A stretch of DNA of 64,000 nt, taken from Enterococcus gallinarum NBRC 100675. GTDB taxonomy: Bacteria > Bacillota > Bacilli > Lactobacillales > Enterococcaceae. The stretch spans positions 124,001 to 188,000 of the forward strand of contig NZ_BCQE01000001.1 of assembly GCF_001544275.1 (NCBI RefSeq), read 5' to 3'. A program made the translations under genes and the position numbers. The notes under the pieces were generated by a model that worked only from the letters and a program-made list of their open reading frames with translations, had not been told where the DNA came from and searched no databases. This document shows, one piece after another, positions 1-8,428 of this stretch (position 1 is its first letter; every line of letters starts with the position of its first letter).

Positions 1-284
1 TAATACGCAGTGGCTAAACAATAAAAGAGTGCGATCGAGCCGATAGACATAGTTGTCGCGACACTATAAAGCGGGGAAAATTTCAAAACCGTCTGTTCAA
101 AAAAGCCCGCCAGTGGCGGAATAATTTGAGGCAGGTTATTGATGATCAAAAAAATCGAGCCAACGATCGTGAAAGGAACCGTGATGACTCCTGCTTGCAT
201 GATTGCTCGGATAAAACGCAAGTTAGCGACTTTATTTAATGGCGGCATCAATCGCTGCTCTAAAAAAGTAAAGACATGATTCAT
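1..284 (-). CDS. PTS beta-glucoside/cellobiose-type EIIC permease, N-terminal part
   Basis: This is the first 94 codons of a membrane permease; the gene runs off the left edge of the window. The protein starts MNHVFTFLEQRLMPPLNKVA and continues into hydrophobic segments (around residues 28-50 and 70-94) typical of the EIIC domain that carries cellobiose, lichenan or other beta-glucosides through the PTS. The ATG at 282-284 has a good GGGAGGG ribosome site at about 291-297 that overlaps the end of the upstream phospho-beta-glucosidase gene. Only 3 bp separate the two genes, so they are probably co-transcribed: the permease delivers phosphorylated disaccharide and the GH1 enzyme splits it. Exact sugar unknown. 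Confidence 0.8.
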   Translation of the reverse strand, partial: MNHVFTFLEQRLMPPLNKVANLRFIRAIMQAGVITVPFTIVGSIFLIINNLPQIIPPLAGFFEQTVLKFSPLYSVATTMSIGSIALFYCLATAY

Positions 285-287
285 TGC

Positions 288-1679
288 TTATCCCTCCCAA
301 TGTCCGTTTTCGATCAACTTTTGATACCAGTAAAAACTATCTTTTTTCACACGCTTTTGCTCTTTTTCATCGGCATCATTTCGATCCACATAAATAAAAC
401 CATAGCGCTTTTTGATGCCTTCATGAACACTGATCAGATCGATCGCTGACCAAGGACTATAGCCAATCAACTCCACTCCTGAATCAATAGCCGCGAGACA
501 TTGCTGGATGTGCTGTTGCAAATAATCGATACGATAAGGATCATGGACTGCGCCGTTTTCTTCCAGATGATCCTCTGCTCCCAAACCATTTTCCGTGATG
601 AGGATTGGTAAATGGTAGCGATCATAGAGTGTTTGTAGAGTCGTTTTTAAGCCCAGAGGATCAATGGTCCAGTTAAACGCATTTTTCTTCAAATACGGAT
701 TCGTAAATCCTTTATAAAACCCTCGTTCCATGATGTCTTCACTTTGTTGATCACTGATTCCATTCGTCATGTCTCCATCCATTGCGGGCTGTTCAACTGT
801 GACAGTCGTATAGAAGTTCATGGCTATAAAATCGGGAAAGGCACTGGCCATTAAAGCCTGATCCTCTGGCAGGACAGCGATCTTCACCCCATTTTGATTC
901 AAGTAATCTTGAAAGACTGTATTGTAGCGCCCAAAGCAGGCAAAATCTAAATACGCCCAATTCCGAACACTATTGAAATAAAGGGCTGCCTGATTGTCTT
1001 CCGGCTTGCTGGTTGCTGCATACACAAGCGAGATATTAGGGACTGGTCCAATTTTTCCATTTGGGATGAGTTCATGGCAATGTTTGAAGGCAAGCTTTTC
1101 AGCGATCATCAGATGATGGAATTGCTGGTATTTCTCAGGTAGGGGAATCGTTTTACCTAGAATCTTGCGATCGACTAAGAGCATGATATTCGGTTCATTG
1201 ATCGTCAACCAATGGGTCACCCGATCACCATAGGCGTTGAACAATGTCTTAGCATAGATTTCAAAAGCTTCAACTGTACTGCGATTTGTCCAGCCTCCTT
1301 GATCTTCCAATGCTTGTGGTAAATCAAAATGATTTAACGTAATAAATGGTTGGATTCCCTGCTTCAACAGTTCGTCGATGACAGCACTATAATGGTCCAA
1401 TCCTTTTTGATTAACACTTCCCCGCCCCTCAGGGTAGATCCGTGACCATGCAATTGAAAAGCGAAAAACTTTGATTCCTAGTTCTGCTAACAAGGCGATG
1501 TCTTCCTTATAGCGATGATAATGATCTACTGCTACTGTAAAATCGGCGATTTCGTTATTGTCTCGGGGACGAGTATCTTGAACACTTAGTCCTTTACCAT
1601 CCGCTAAATAAGCTCCTTCTGTTTGATGTGCGGAAATGGATGCTCCCCATAAAAAATCTGTTGGAAATTTTGATGTCAT
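288..1679 (-). CDS. GH1 6-phospho-beta-glucosidase
   Basis: A 463-residue glycoside hydrolase family 1 enzyme, predicted to hydrolyse 6-phospho-beta-glucosides in the cytoplasm. The acid/base glutamate is E162 in TINEP and the nucleophile is E363 in ITENG. The C-terminal stretch S417-x5-K-K-R-Y-G (about 417-427) is the phosphate-binding signature that separates phospho-glucosidases from plain beta-glucosidases. The reading frame is open further upstream, but the ATG at 1677-1679 is chosen because AGGAG lies just before it and the protein then begins with the family's usual FPTDFLWGAS. It sits between a DeoR regulator and a PTS permease, which fits PTS-coupled beta-glucoside use. Confidence 0.9.
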   Translation of the reverse strand: MTSKFPTDFLWGASISAHQTEGAYLADGKGLSVQDTRPRDNNEIADFTVAVDHYHRYKEDIALLAELGIKVFRFSIAWSRIYPEGRGSVNQKGLDHYSAVIDELLKQGIQPFITLNHFDLPQALEDQGGWTNRSTVEAFEIYAKTLFNAYGDRVTHWLTINEPNIMLLVDRKILGKTIPLPEKYQQFHHLMIAEKLAFKHCHELIPNGKIGPVPNISLVYAATSKPEDNQAALYFNSVRNWAYLDFACFGRYNTVFQDYLNQNGVKIAVLPEDQALMASAFPDFIAMNFYTTVTVEQPAMDGDMTNGISDQQSEDIMERGFYKGFTNPYLKKNAFNWTIDPLGLKTTLQTLYDRYHLPILITENGLGAEDHLEENGAVHDPYRIDYLQQHIQQCLAAIDSGVELIGYSPWSAIDLISVHEGIKKRYGFIYVDRNDADEKEQKRVKKDSFYWYQKLIENGHWEG

Positions 1680-1701
1680 GATGTTCTCCTGTCTTCTTTT
1701 A

Positions 1702-1715
1702 GTAAAGCGCTTTCT
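1702..1715 (-). promoter_or_regulatory. cre-like CcpA site upstream of the GH1 gene
   Basis: The minus strand reads AGAAAGCGCTTTAC, with the perfect core palindrome AAAGCGCTTT, close to the catabolite-responsive element consensus TGWNANCGNTNWCA. It lies 22 bp before the GH1 start codon, where CcpA binding would be expected to repress the phospho-glucosidase/PTS genes when glucose is present. Confidence 0.6.
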
Positions 1716-1767
1716 GGTATTTAGGATAATCGTCTCCTTGATCAAAAGCAATAGCCGGGCAAGAACT

Positions 1768-1791
1768 GTTCATGAAAGAATATTTATGAAC
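1768..1791. promoter_or_regulatory. Inverted repeat, possible DeoR operator
   Basis: GTTCAT and ATGAAC form an inverted repeat with 12 bases between the arms, in the 161-bp spacer between the DeoR regulator gene and the phospho-beta-glucosidase gene. Its position makes it the best candidate in this spacer for the operator of the neighbouring DeoR protein. No binding consensus for this regulator is known to me, so this is positional inference. Confidence 0.3.
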
Positions 1792-1840
1792 GATTTTCCT
1801 TAATTGATTGTCTGAGAACAGCTTCAATGCTAAATTAAAA

Positions 1841-2608
1841 TCATAGCAGCGAAAACTGCAGACCTTGAGATGAAAATTGCGCCGTTTCGACCTCTGAAAG
1901 TTGCCTATTGCTAAACAAGCGATTCGCCATAAACGTACGATCAATCATAAATCCTCGGACATGGCCGATATTTTCTCCTTCCGTATAGATGATTTTCTCT
2001 CCTTGAGTATGCTGAAGCATCGTCCGATACACAAAGGATTCACTTAGCGTCATTGTCGTGATTTCATGGGAGTCGATTCCTGAGGCTTCAATCAAACACA
2101 AATCAGCCGTATATTTGCTGAAAGCCAGTGTCGCTATATCTCCGACTAACGCAGTGGAGTTACTTTCCACTTCTCCTCCACACAGACAAACAATCGCCCG
2201 TCCTGGTTTTAGATCAATCAATGCGGAATGGTCATTGGTCACAATCGTTAAATCAAAATCAGCAACTGCTTGGATCAATTCTTTCGACCAACGTCCAGCC
2301 CCTACAAAAATCAATTTCTTTTCTTGCAGCAAAAGGTGTAACGGTGGAAGCAGTCGCTGCCAAGGAAATTCTTCTACTGATCCAAGATGTTGGGATTCTC
2401 TTTTTTCTGATTTCTTGATCCGTTTCACGCCGCCATAATAACGTTCAATCAACTGCTTTTTTTCCAGAAACAACAAATCCCTGCGAATAGTCACTTCTGA
2501 TACCTGAAATCGATCCGCTAATTCTGAAACAGTCCCATAATCATACCTATCCAAATAGGTGATCAAGGCCTCCCGTCGACGAAAAACACTTCCCTGTGTG
2601 GCTTTCAT
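1841..2608 (-). CDS. DeoR/GlpR-family transcriptional regulator
   Basis: A 255-residue sugar-responsive repressor. The N-terminal 60 residues hold the DeoR winged helix: FRRREALITYLDRYDYGTVS, then SELADRFQVSEVTIRRDLLFLE as the recognition region. The rest is the DeoRC sensor domain, related to sugar isomerases, which binds a phosphosugar; IFVGAGRWSKEL and TNDHSAL lie in it. The ATG at 2606-2608 has GAAGGTG seven bases upstream. Located just upstream of, and in the same direction as, the GH1/PTS genes, it probably controls them. The inducer cannot be read from the sequence. Confidence 0.85.
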   Translation of the reverse strand: MKATQGSVFRRREALITYLDRYDYGTVSELADRFQVSEVTIRRDLLFLEKKQLIERYYGGVKRIKKSEKRESQHLGSVEEFPWQRLLPPLHLLLQEKKLIFVGAGRWSKELIQAVADFDLTIVTNDHSALIDLKPGRAIVCLCGGEVESNSTALVGDIATLAFSKYTADLCLIEASGIDSHEITTMTLSESFVYRTMLQHTQGEKIIYTEGENIGHVRGFMIDRTFMANRLFSNRQLSEVETAQFSSQGLQFSLL

Positions 2609-2703
2609 TTTTTCACCTTCTATACGTTTTTTGAATTTTTGATTACCCGACCTCTTTGAGTCAGTTTACCTTATTATCAGCGAAATGTCTGTGCCTTATG
2701 TCG

Positions 2704-2743
2704 TAAAAAAACCCCAGTAATCGAATCGATTACTGGGGTTTTT
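2704..2743 (-). terminator. Intrinsic terminator after pnp
   Basis: A near-perfect palindrome, AACCCCAGTAATCGA facing TCGATTACTGGGGTT, followed on the minus strand by seven T. It lies about 55 bp after the pnp stop codon and would end the pnp transcript before the DeoR gene. Confidence 0.9.
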
Positions 2744-2797
2744 GGACGTTGTTTTGCGTTTGCAAAATCTTCTCTTGCGGATAACTAGTTAAGAAAA

Positions 2798-4915
2798 TTA
2801 TTTTTTCTCTGCTTTATCGTCAGTCAATAACGCTTTGCGAGACAAATTGATTCGACCTTGTTTGTCGATCTCTGTGACTTTCACAAGAACTTCATCGCCT
2901 TCTTTAACAACATCTTCTACTTTGTTGACCCGTTCATTTGCAAGTTGAGAAATGTGAACTAACCCATCTTTGCCTTTGATCAAGTTGACAAAAGCGCCGA
3001 ATTTTTCAACACGAACAACTTTCCCTAAATAAACTTCACCAACTTTGACTTCTTTTGTTAGATCTTCAATGATCTTAATAGCTTTCTTGATCATTTCCGC
3101 ATCAGAAGAAGCAATTGATACTTTTCCGTCTTGATCGATGTCGATCTTCACGCCTGTTTCATCAATGATGCCATTGATCGTGTCCCCACCTTTACCAATC
3201 ACATCTTTGATTTTGGCTGGGTCGATTTGAATCATCTCGATCTTCGGTGCGTATGGACTCAATTCTTCCCGTGGTGCAGCAATGGTTGAAGTCAATTCAT
3301 TTAAGATTTCCATCCGTGCTTTTTTCGCTTGCGATAAAGCTTCAGTTAAGATTTGCTCGGTGATCCCTTGGATCTTGATATCCATTTGCAAGGCTGTGAT
3401 TCCATCTTTTGTTCCGGCAACTTTAAAGTCCATATCGCCTAAATGATCTTCCAATCCTTGGATGTCAGTCAAGATCGTATAGTTTTCGCCATCAGAGACA
3501 AGTCCCATCGCGATACCAGCAACAGGGGCTTTGATTGGAACACCAGCATCCATCAATGCCAATGTACCCGCACAAATACTTGCTTGTGAGGATGAACCGT
3601 TGGATTCTAATACTTCTGCCACCAGACGGATTGTGTAAGGGAAATCCTCTTCACTTGGGATTACTTGCGCCAAGGCACGTTCACCTAAAGCGCCATGTCC
3701 GATCTCACGACGGCCTGGAGAACCGGCACGTCCTGTTGAACCAACTGAAAACTGCGGGAAATTATAGTGGTGGATGAACCGTTTTGATTCTTCTACCCCT
3801 AAACCATCAATGATTTGATGTTCACCCAATGGTGCCAACGTACAAGCAGATAATGCTTGCGTTTGCCCACGAGTGAATAGTCCTGAACCATGAACACGAG
3901 GCAACAGACCGACTTCTGAGGCTAATGGACGAATTTCATCTAATTTCCGGCCATCCGGACGAATTTTGTCGATCGTGATCAATTCGCGGACAACATCTTT
4001 TTCAAGGTCTTCTGCGATTTGTTTCACTTCTTTTAGAAGTTGCGCTTCATCCTCATGACCCGCAAATTTCTCTGCATAAACTTCTTTAACTGTTTCTTTG
4101 ACTTTGTCGATCTCGTCTTCACGAGCCAATTTTTCTTCGGTCATAACAGCCGTTTTCATTGTTTGATAGTACCCATCGAAAATTTCTTTTTTCAAGTCAG
4201 CATCTACTTGAAGCAAAGTCACTTCCATTTTTGGTTTACCGACTGCTGCAACGATTTCTTCTTGGAAAGCAACTAATTCTTTGATTGCTTCAAAACCGAA
4301 CAGCAAAGCGCCTAACATATCATCTTCAGAAACTTCTTTCGCTCCTGATTCTACCATGTTGATGGCTTTCTTCGTACCAGCAACCGTCAACTCGATATCT
4401 GTTTGCTCTGCTTGTTCAACGGTTGGATTCAACACGTATTCCCCATTGACGCGGCCAACTTCAACACCAGCGATTGGGCCGTCAAAAGGCACATCGGAAA
4501 TAGACAACGCTAAAGACGAGCCTAGCATTGCAGCCATTGCTGGTGAGCAATCTTGTTCCACACTCATTACAATGTTTGTCACTTGGACTTCATTTCGGAA
4601 ACCATCCGCAAACATTGGACGGATCGGACGGTCGATCAAACGAGCAGTCAATGTTGCTTCGGTACTTGGACGACCTTCACGTTTGATGAAACCACCAGGA
4701 ACTTTCCCTACTGCGTACATTTTTTCTTCATAATTGATCGTTAATGGGAAGAAGTCTGTATCTTTTGCTTCTTTTGAAGCAACGGCTGCACTAAGAACTA
4801 CTGTATCGCCGTAGCGGACGAGTACTGCGCCATTTGCTTGTTTGGCTAATTGGCCAACTTCAACTTGTAGCGGACGCCCGCCCCAAGTCGTTTTGAATAC
4901 TTGTTTTTCTGTCAT
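2798..4915 (-). CDS. pnp: Polyribonucleotide nucleotidyltransferase (PNPase)
   Basis: A 705-residue phosphorolytic 3'-5' exoribonuclease that works in mRNA decay, usually as a trimer. The domain order is complete: a first RNase PH domain (about 1-210), an all-helical linker, a second RNase PH domain (about 310-545, with [20 protein letters not shown] near residue 380), a KH domain (about 555-615, [10 protein letters not shown]) and an S1 domain (about 620-690). Length is normal for Gram-positive PNPase. The ATG has AAAGGAGC upstream. The leader contains a very long hairpin (4931-5029), and rpsO lies upstream on the same strand, the widely conserved rpsO-pnp order. Confidence 0.98.
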   Translation of the reverse strand: MTEKQVFKTTWGGRPLQVEVGQLAKQANGAVLVRYGDTVVLSAAVASKEAKDTDFFPLTINYEEKMYAVGKVPGGFIKREGRPSTEATLTARLIDRPIRPMFADGFRNEVQVTNIVMSVEQDCSPAMAAMLGSSLALSISDVPFDGPIAGVEVGRVNGEYVLNPTVEQAEQTDIELTVAGTKKAINMVESGAKEVSEDDMLGALLFGFEAIKELVAFQEEIVAAVGKPKMEVTLLQVDADLKKEIFDGYYQTMKTAVMTEEKLAREDEIDKVKETVKEVYAEKFAGHEDEAQLLKEVKQIAEDLEKDVVRELITIDKIRPDGRKLDEIRPLASEVGLLPRVHGSGLFTRGQTQALSACTLAPLGEHQIIDGLGVEESKRFIHHYNFPQFSVGSTGRAGSPGRREIGHGALGERALAQVIPSEEDFPYTIRLVAEVLESNGSSSQASICAGTLALMDAGVPIKAPVAGIAMGLVSDGENYTILTDIQGLEDHLGDMDFKVAGTKDGITALQMDIKIQGITEQILTEALSQAKKARMEILNELTSTIAAPREELSPYAPKIEMIQIDPAKIKDVIGKGGDTINGIIDETGVKIDIDQDGKVSIASSDAEMIKKAIKIIEDLTKEVKVGEVYLGKVVRVEKFGAFVNLIKGKDGLVHISQLANERVNKVEDVVKEGDEVLVKVTEIDKQGRINLSRKALLTDDKAEKK

Positions 4916-4930
4916 AATCTGCTCCTTTTT

Positions 4931-5029
4931 TCTGAGCCAAGCAAGTCACTACTAAACAAATGAAAAAAGCGGATCGGTGCTTCCGCTGCTTTCATTTGGT
5001 TAGTAGGAAGCTGCTCGCCGTGTCTCAGA
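4931..5029 (-). promoter_or_regulatory. Long stem-loop in the pnp leader
   Basis: A 17-base arm at 4949-4965 pairs with 4990-5006 with one mismatch. It is extended inward by AGCGGA/TCCGCT and outward by TCTGAG/CTCAGA (4931-4936 with 5024-5029). The structure ends about 5 bases before the pnp ribosome site. In E. coli a long double-stranded pnp leader is cut by RNase III and then used by PNPase to repress itself; the position and shape here fit such autoregulation, but that is inference from another phylum. Confidence 0.6.
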
Positions 5030-5110
5030 GATTCTTTTTTAGTTGCGGGTTTGATTCACCAGTCAAGTCCCGCTAATTGAGTTTGTTAAAAAGATTGGGC
5101 CACTATTGTT

Positions 5111-5516
5111 AGTCGCATAGTACTATTCATCATCTACTCTGTGCAGCTTGCACCGCCCAGTCGCAGTGATTCCCCTCGGGTGACTACGCTCCTGCTAGTC
5201 GCCTAGTACTATTCATCATCTGCTCTGTGCGGCTTGTGCCGCCCAGTCGCAGTGATTCCGCTCGGGTGACTACGCTCCTACTAGTCGCCTAGTACTATTC
5301 ATCATCTGCTCTGTGCGGCTTGTGCCGTCCAGTCGCAGTGATTCCGCTCGGGTGACTACGCTCCTGTTAGTCGCCTGGTACTATTCATCATCTGCTCTGT
5401 GCGGCTTGCACCGCCCAGTCGCAGTGATTCCGCTCGGGTAACTACGCTCCTGCTAGTCGCCTAGTACTATTCATCATCTGCTCTGTACGGCTTGTGCCGC
5501 CCAGTCGCAGTGATTC
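5111..5516. repeat. 86-bp tandem repeat between rpsO and pnp
   Basis: Four full units and one 62-bp partial unit start at 5111, 5197, 5283, 5369 and 5455, an exact 86-bp period. Units differ by only a few substitutions. Each holds a small GC-rich hairpin: GCGGC-TTGT-GCCGC in copy 2, or GTGC/GCAC pairing in copies 1 and 4. The period is not a multiple of three and no frame stays open, so it is not coding. It fills most of the 650-bp gene-free gap between rpsO and pnp. Function unknown. Confidence 0.95.
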
Positions 5517-5520
5517 ATAG

Positions 5521-5557
5521 CAAAAAAGTGAGATTCGGGTTGAACCTCACTTTTCTT
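5521..5557 (-). terminator. Intrinsic terminator after rpsO
   Basis: AAAAGTGAG faces CTCACTTTT around a short inner stem (TTC/GAA), followed by a T run on the minus strand. It starts a few bases after the rpsO stop codon and separates rpsO from the tandem repeat and pnp. Confidence 0.85.
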
Positions 5558-5564
5558 TGTTTGA

Positions 5565-5834
5565 TTAACGACGTAATCCTAAAGCTTGGATCAATTCGCG
5601 GTAACGTTGTACGTCTTTTTGACGTAGGTATGCTAATAAGTTACGACGGTGACCAACTTTTTTCATTAGGCCACGGTATGAATGGTGGTCTTTTTTGTGC
5701 ATACGTGCATGTTCGTTCAAATGGTTGATTTCTTCTGTAAGAACAGCGATTTGAACTTCTGGAGAACCAGTATCTCCTTCATGACGAGCAAATTTGTTGA
5801 TGATTTCGTTTTTGCGTTCTTTTGTAATTGCCAT
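5565..5834 (-). CDS. rpsO: 30S ribosomal protein S15
   Basis: An 89-residue primary 16S rRNA-binding protein of the small subunit platform. The sequence [20 protein letters not shown], the central [17 protein letters not shown] and the C-terminal [16 protein letters not shown] are diagnostic. An in-frame ATG three codons upstream is ignored because GAGGTG (5841-5846) is correctly placed for the ATG at 5832-5834. The roughly 110-base leader (to about 5946, where TAGAAT may be the -10 box) is long enough for the S15-binding autoregulatory structures known in other bacteria, but I could not assign a fold. Confidence 0.97.
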   Translation of the reverse strand: MAITKERKNEIINKFARHEGDTGSPEVQIAVLTEEINHLNEHARMHKKDHHSYRGLMKKVGHRRNLLAYLRQKDVQRYRELIQALGLRR

Positions 5835-5976
5835 GTTTTTCACCTCTTTTTTCTTTTTTCACCTGCGACTGAGTAAAACGTTGGTGACTCGTTGAACCAA
5901 GTAACAGGTAGCGTGTATTCACACGTAATTACTTTACTTTATTCTACCTAAAAATGCAAGTTTCTTCGCTGAATCT

Positions 5977-5994
5977 TTTCATTTTAAAATGAAA
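5977..5994. promoter_or_regulatory. Perfect 18-bp palindrome, candidate RpiR operator
   Basis: TTTCATTTTAAAATGAAA is perfectly symmetric and lies between the divergent rpsO and RpiR-family genes, 58 bp before the regulator's start. Paired TTTCA/TGAAA half sites are common in operators of RpiR-type regulators, so autoregulation is plausible. Confidence 0.4.
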
Positions 5995-6051
5995 GCAACA
6001 CCCCAACTTATGGTATACTAAATCTAGAAATTTCTTAAAGCAGGTGACCTT

Positions 6052-6912
6052 ATGAGCGTCCTTTCTCGCATTGAAAGTATCCAGAGCGAATTATCCAATT
6101 CCGAGAAAAAACTTTTTGATTACATCAAAAAAAATTCTGAAAAAGTTCCTTCGATGACTGCGAGTCAGTTGGCTCAAGCTACCGGGATCAGCGCCCCTAC
6201 AGTTGTTCGTTTTGCAAAGAAAACAGGCTTTTCCAGCCTAACTGATCTTAAGATTCAGCTTTCTGCGGAATCTGGCTCCCGACAAACCCATGAGGAGATC
6301 ATTGGCTATGCAGATGTTGCATTGAACGAATCTTTTCATGATATTACTGCGAAATTGAGCCATAATGCCCAAGTGACTATGCATGAGACTGCGGACCTTT
6401 TAGAAGAACAAGTAATGCTGGCAGCAGCGGATCTACTGAAAACCCGCAATCGGATCTTCGTATGTGGTATTGGGGCTTCCTCTTTGATTGCTCAAGATAT
6501 CCAACAAAAATGGACTCGCTTAGGCAAAGTGGTTATTTTCGAAACTGACTATAATTCGCTGTTGCCTCAATTGATCAAACACGAAAAAGAATGTTTGCTC
6601 TGGGCTGTCTCAAACAGTGGTCAAACACCTGAAATCCTGCACCTTGCGGAGTTTACGAAGGAGATGGGGATTCCAGTTCTATCTTTGACTCGCTTTGGCA
6701 GCAATTCCCTTTCGAAATTAGCAGATGTTCCGCTACAAGTTTCCCGACCGAAAGAAGCCAATATGCGCAGTGCAGCAACCAACTCGATTATTGCTCATCT
6801 TTTGGCAGTTGATGTGCTGTTCTATGTCTTTTTGAGTAAAAATGAACAGCTGGCTCAAAATATCTACGAATCAAGACAGGCCATTGCTGACTATCGTCAC
6901 AAATATCTCTGA
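6052..6912 (+). CDS. MurR/RpiR-family transcriptional regulator
   Basis: A 286-residue phosphosugar-sensing regulator. Residues 1-75 form the RpiR helix-turn-helix (LSNSEKKLFDYI, then TASQLAQATGISAPTVVRFA). Residues about 105-260 form a SIS domain that binds phosphosugars (IFVCGIGASSLIAQDIQQKW, and AVSNSGQTPEIL with the typical SxSGxT-like loop). The ATG has AGGTGA six bases upstream. It faces away from rpsO and is convergent with the GH1-GH3-GH38 glycosidase genes, which it may regulate. Ligand unknown; amino sugars or phospho-disaccharides are likely. Confidence 0.9.
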   Translation: MSVLSRIESIQSELSNSEKKLFDYIKKNSEKVPSMTASQLAQATGISAPTVVRFAKKTGFSSLTDLKIQLSAESGSRQTHEEIIGYADVALNESFHDITAKLSHNAQVTMHETADLLEEQVMLAAADLLKTRNRIFVCGIGASSLIAQDIQQKWTRLGKVVIFETDYNSLLPQLIKHEKECLLWAVSNSGQTPEILHLAEFTKEMGIPVLSLTRFGSNSLSKLADVPLQVSRPKEANMRSAATNSIIAHLLAVDVLFYVFLSKNEQLAQNIYESRQAIADYRHKYL

Positions 6913-6980
6913 TCGTCAAATGCGCCTGCTAAATTCAGTGGTCGAAACTTAAGCATAAAATAAAATCAGTTGAAACACTC

Positions 6981-7030
6981 AAAGCATGCTCCAGAGGTCC
7001 AATCGTCCCTCTGAAGCATGCTTTATTTTT
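6981..7030 (+). terminator. Intrinsic terminator after the RpiR gene
   Basis: AAAGCATGCT..CAGAGG pairs with CCTCTG..AGCATGCTTT, followed by TTTATTTTTT on the plus strand. It closes the RpiR transcript and lies just before the convergent end of the GH1 gene. Confidence 0.85.
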
Positions 7031-7033
7031 TGG

Positions 7034-8428
7034 CTAATCAGGCCCATTCCCTGAATCGATCCCATTGTCCTTTGCTACTTGCGCCATCCAAAAGCTCGAC
7101 GCTTTTGGAGTTCGGGTATCATCTGTCAAATCTACTCGATAATACCCATAACGATTTTTATACGCATTCAGCCAGCTCCAACAATCGATAAATGTCCACA
7201 TATGATAGCCGAAACAGGGGGCTCCTGCTTCGATCGCCCGCTGCAGTTCTTTGAGATGATCTGTTACAAATTCGATACGGTAGGTATCATTGATCTGTCC
7301 CTCTTGCGCTGCGAAGCGTTCTTCTTGAGAAACCCCCATACCATTTTCAGAAATATACCAAGGAATCGTGCCATAGCTATTCTTTAGACGCATGGCAATG
7401 TCATAAATACCTTGCGGAAAGATTTCCCAACCGCGATGAGGATTGATTTTTTTGTCCGGCCAATCATAGCCTCGAAAAAGATCCCTCGGCCCTGTGATTG
7501 GATCGTTCGGCGCAATCGGGGCTTGAACTCGTAATGGCTGGTAGTAATTGCAACCAATAAAATCCACCGTATTTAAGGCAAAAAGTTCTCGGTCCCCCTC
7601 CTCCGTTACAGGAGCAAGACCTGACTTTTTCAGCATCGCGACTAATTTTTCTGGAAATCGTCCGAGGACTGTACAGTCTAAAAAACTGCGAATATAGAGT
7701 AAGTCTGCCCATTCAGCAGCTTCAAGATCAGCAGACTGCTGGCTTTTCGGATAGACGGGCGATAAATTTAAGATAATCGCTATCTCTCCGTTAGGAATCG
7801 CAAGTTCGCGAAAAGCAGCTACCGCTTTTGCATGAGCTAACAGTGTATGATAGCCTACTTGGATCGCTCGTTTAAAATTATGAACTTTAGGCCAATGGGC
7901 ATCCCCCATATATCCGCATTCAATATGAACTAAAGGTTCGTTGAATGTGGCCCATTTTTTGACAATGTCGCCAAATTGCTCAAAGGCGATACGAGCATAA
8001 GCGGCAAAGTAATCTACCGATTCTCTGGCTTCCCAACCACCTCTTTCCATCAACCACCATGGCATATCAAAATGGAACAAATTGATGATGGGTTCGATTC
8101 CTTGATCGACCATTTCTTGAAAATAGGCACGATAGAAGGTGACTGCTTGAGGATTGACCGTCTTTCCATCAGGTACTAGTCGTGTCCAAGCAATTGACGT
8201 CCGATAAGAGTTCAGATTCATGGCTTTCATCAGTGCCACATCTTCTCGAAAGTGTCGGTAGGTATTCGAAGTATCACTAGGTCCTACGTGATCATAGAAC
8301 TTGTCTGGCTCCAATTCGAACCATTTATCCCAAGTTGAAGGGCTTTTGCCATCAATCGCCGCAGCGCCTTCCGTTTGAGGAGCAGAAGCGGCTGCTCCCC
8401 ATAAAAATCCTTCCTGGAATTTTAACAT
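7034..8428 (-). CDS. GH1 beta-glycosidase, probably phospho-beta-glucosidase
   Basis: A 464-residue cytoplasmic GH1 enzyme. The acid/base is E164 in FNEP and the nucleophile is E361 in ISENG. The C-terminal segment CWSWLNAYKNRYGYYRVD (416-433) has Ser, Lys and Tyr where phosphate-binding residues sit in 6-phospho-glycosidases, instead of the EW pair of unphosphorylated-sugar enzymes. This points to a phosphorylated substrate, though it travels with non-PTS glycan genes. Its start overlaps the GH3 gene end by 7 bp, so the two are translationally coupled. It is the last gene of the minus-strand glycosidase run. Confidence 0.85.
   Translation of the reverse strand: MLKFQEGFLWGAAASAPQTEGAAAIDGKSPSTWDKWFELEPDKFYDHVGPSDTSNTYRHFREDVALMKAMNLNSYRTSIAWTRLVPDGKTVNPQAVTFYRAYFQEMVDQGIEPIINLFHFDMPWWLMERGGWEARESVDYFAAYARIAFEQFGDIVKKWATFNEPLVHIECGYMGDAHWPKVHNFKRAIQVGYHTLLAHAKAVAAFRELAIPNGEIAIILNLSPVYPKSQQSADLEAAEWADLLYIRSFLDCTVLGRFPEKLVAMLKKSGLAPVTEEGDRELFALNTVDFIGCNYYQPLRVQAPIAPNDPITGPRDLFRGYDWPDKKINPHRGWEIFPQGIYDIAMRLKNSYGTIPWYISENGMGVSQEERFAAQEGQINDTYRIEFVTDHLKELQRAIEAGAPCFGYHMWTFIDCWSWLNAYKNRYGYYRVDLTDDTRTPKASSFWMAQVAKDNGIDSGNGPD

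Noticed and set aside
5111-5516. Repeats taken as a CRISPR array
   Set aside because: The units are contiguous 86-bp copies without unique spacers, and there are no cas genes.
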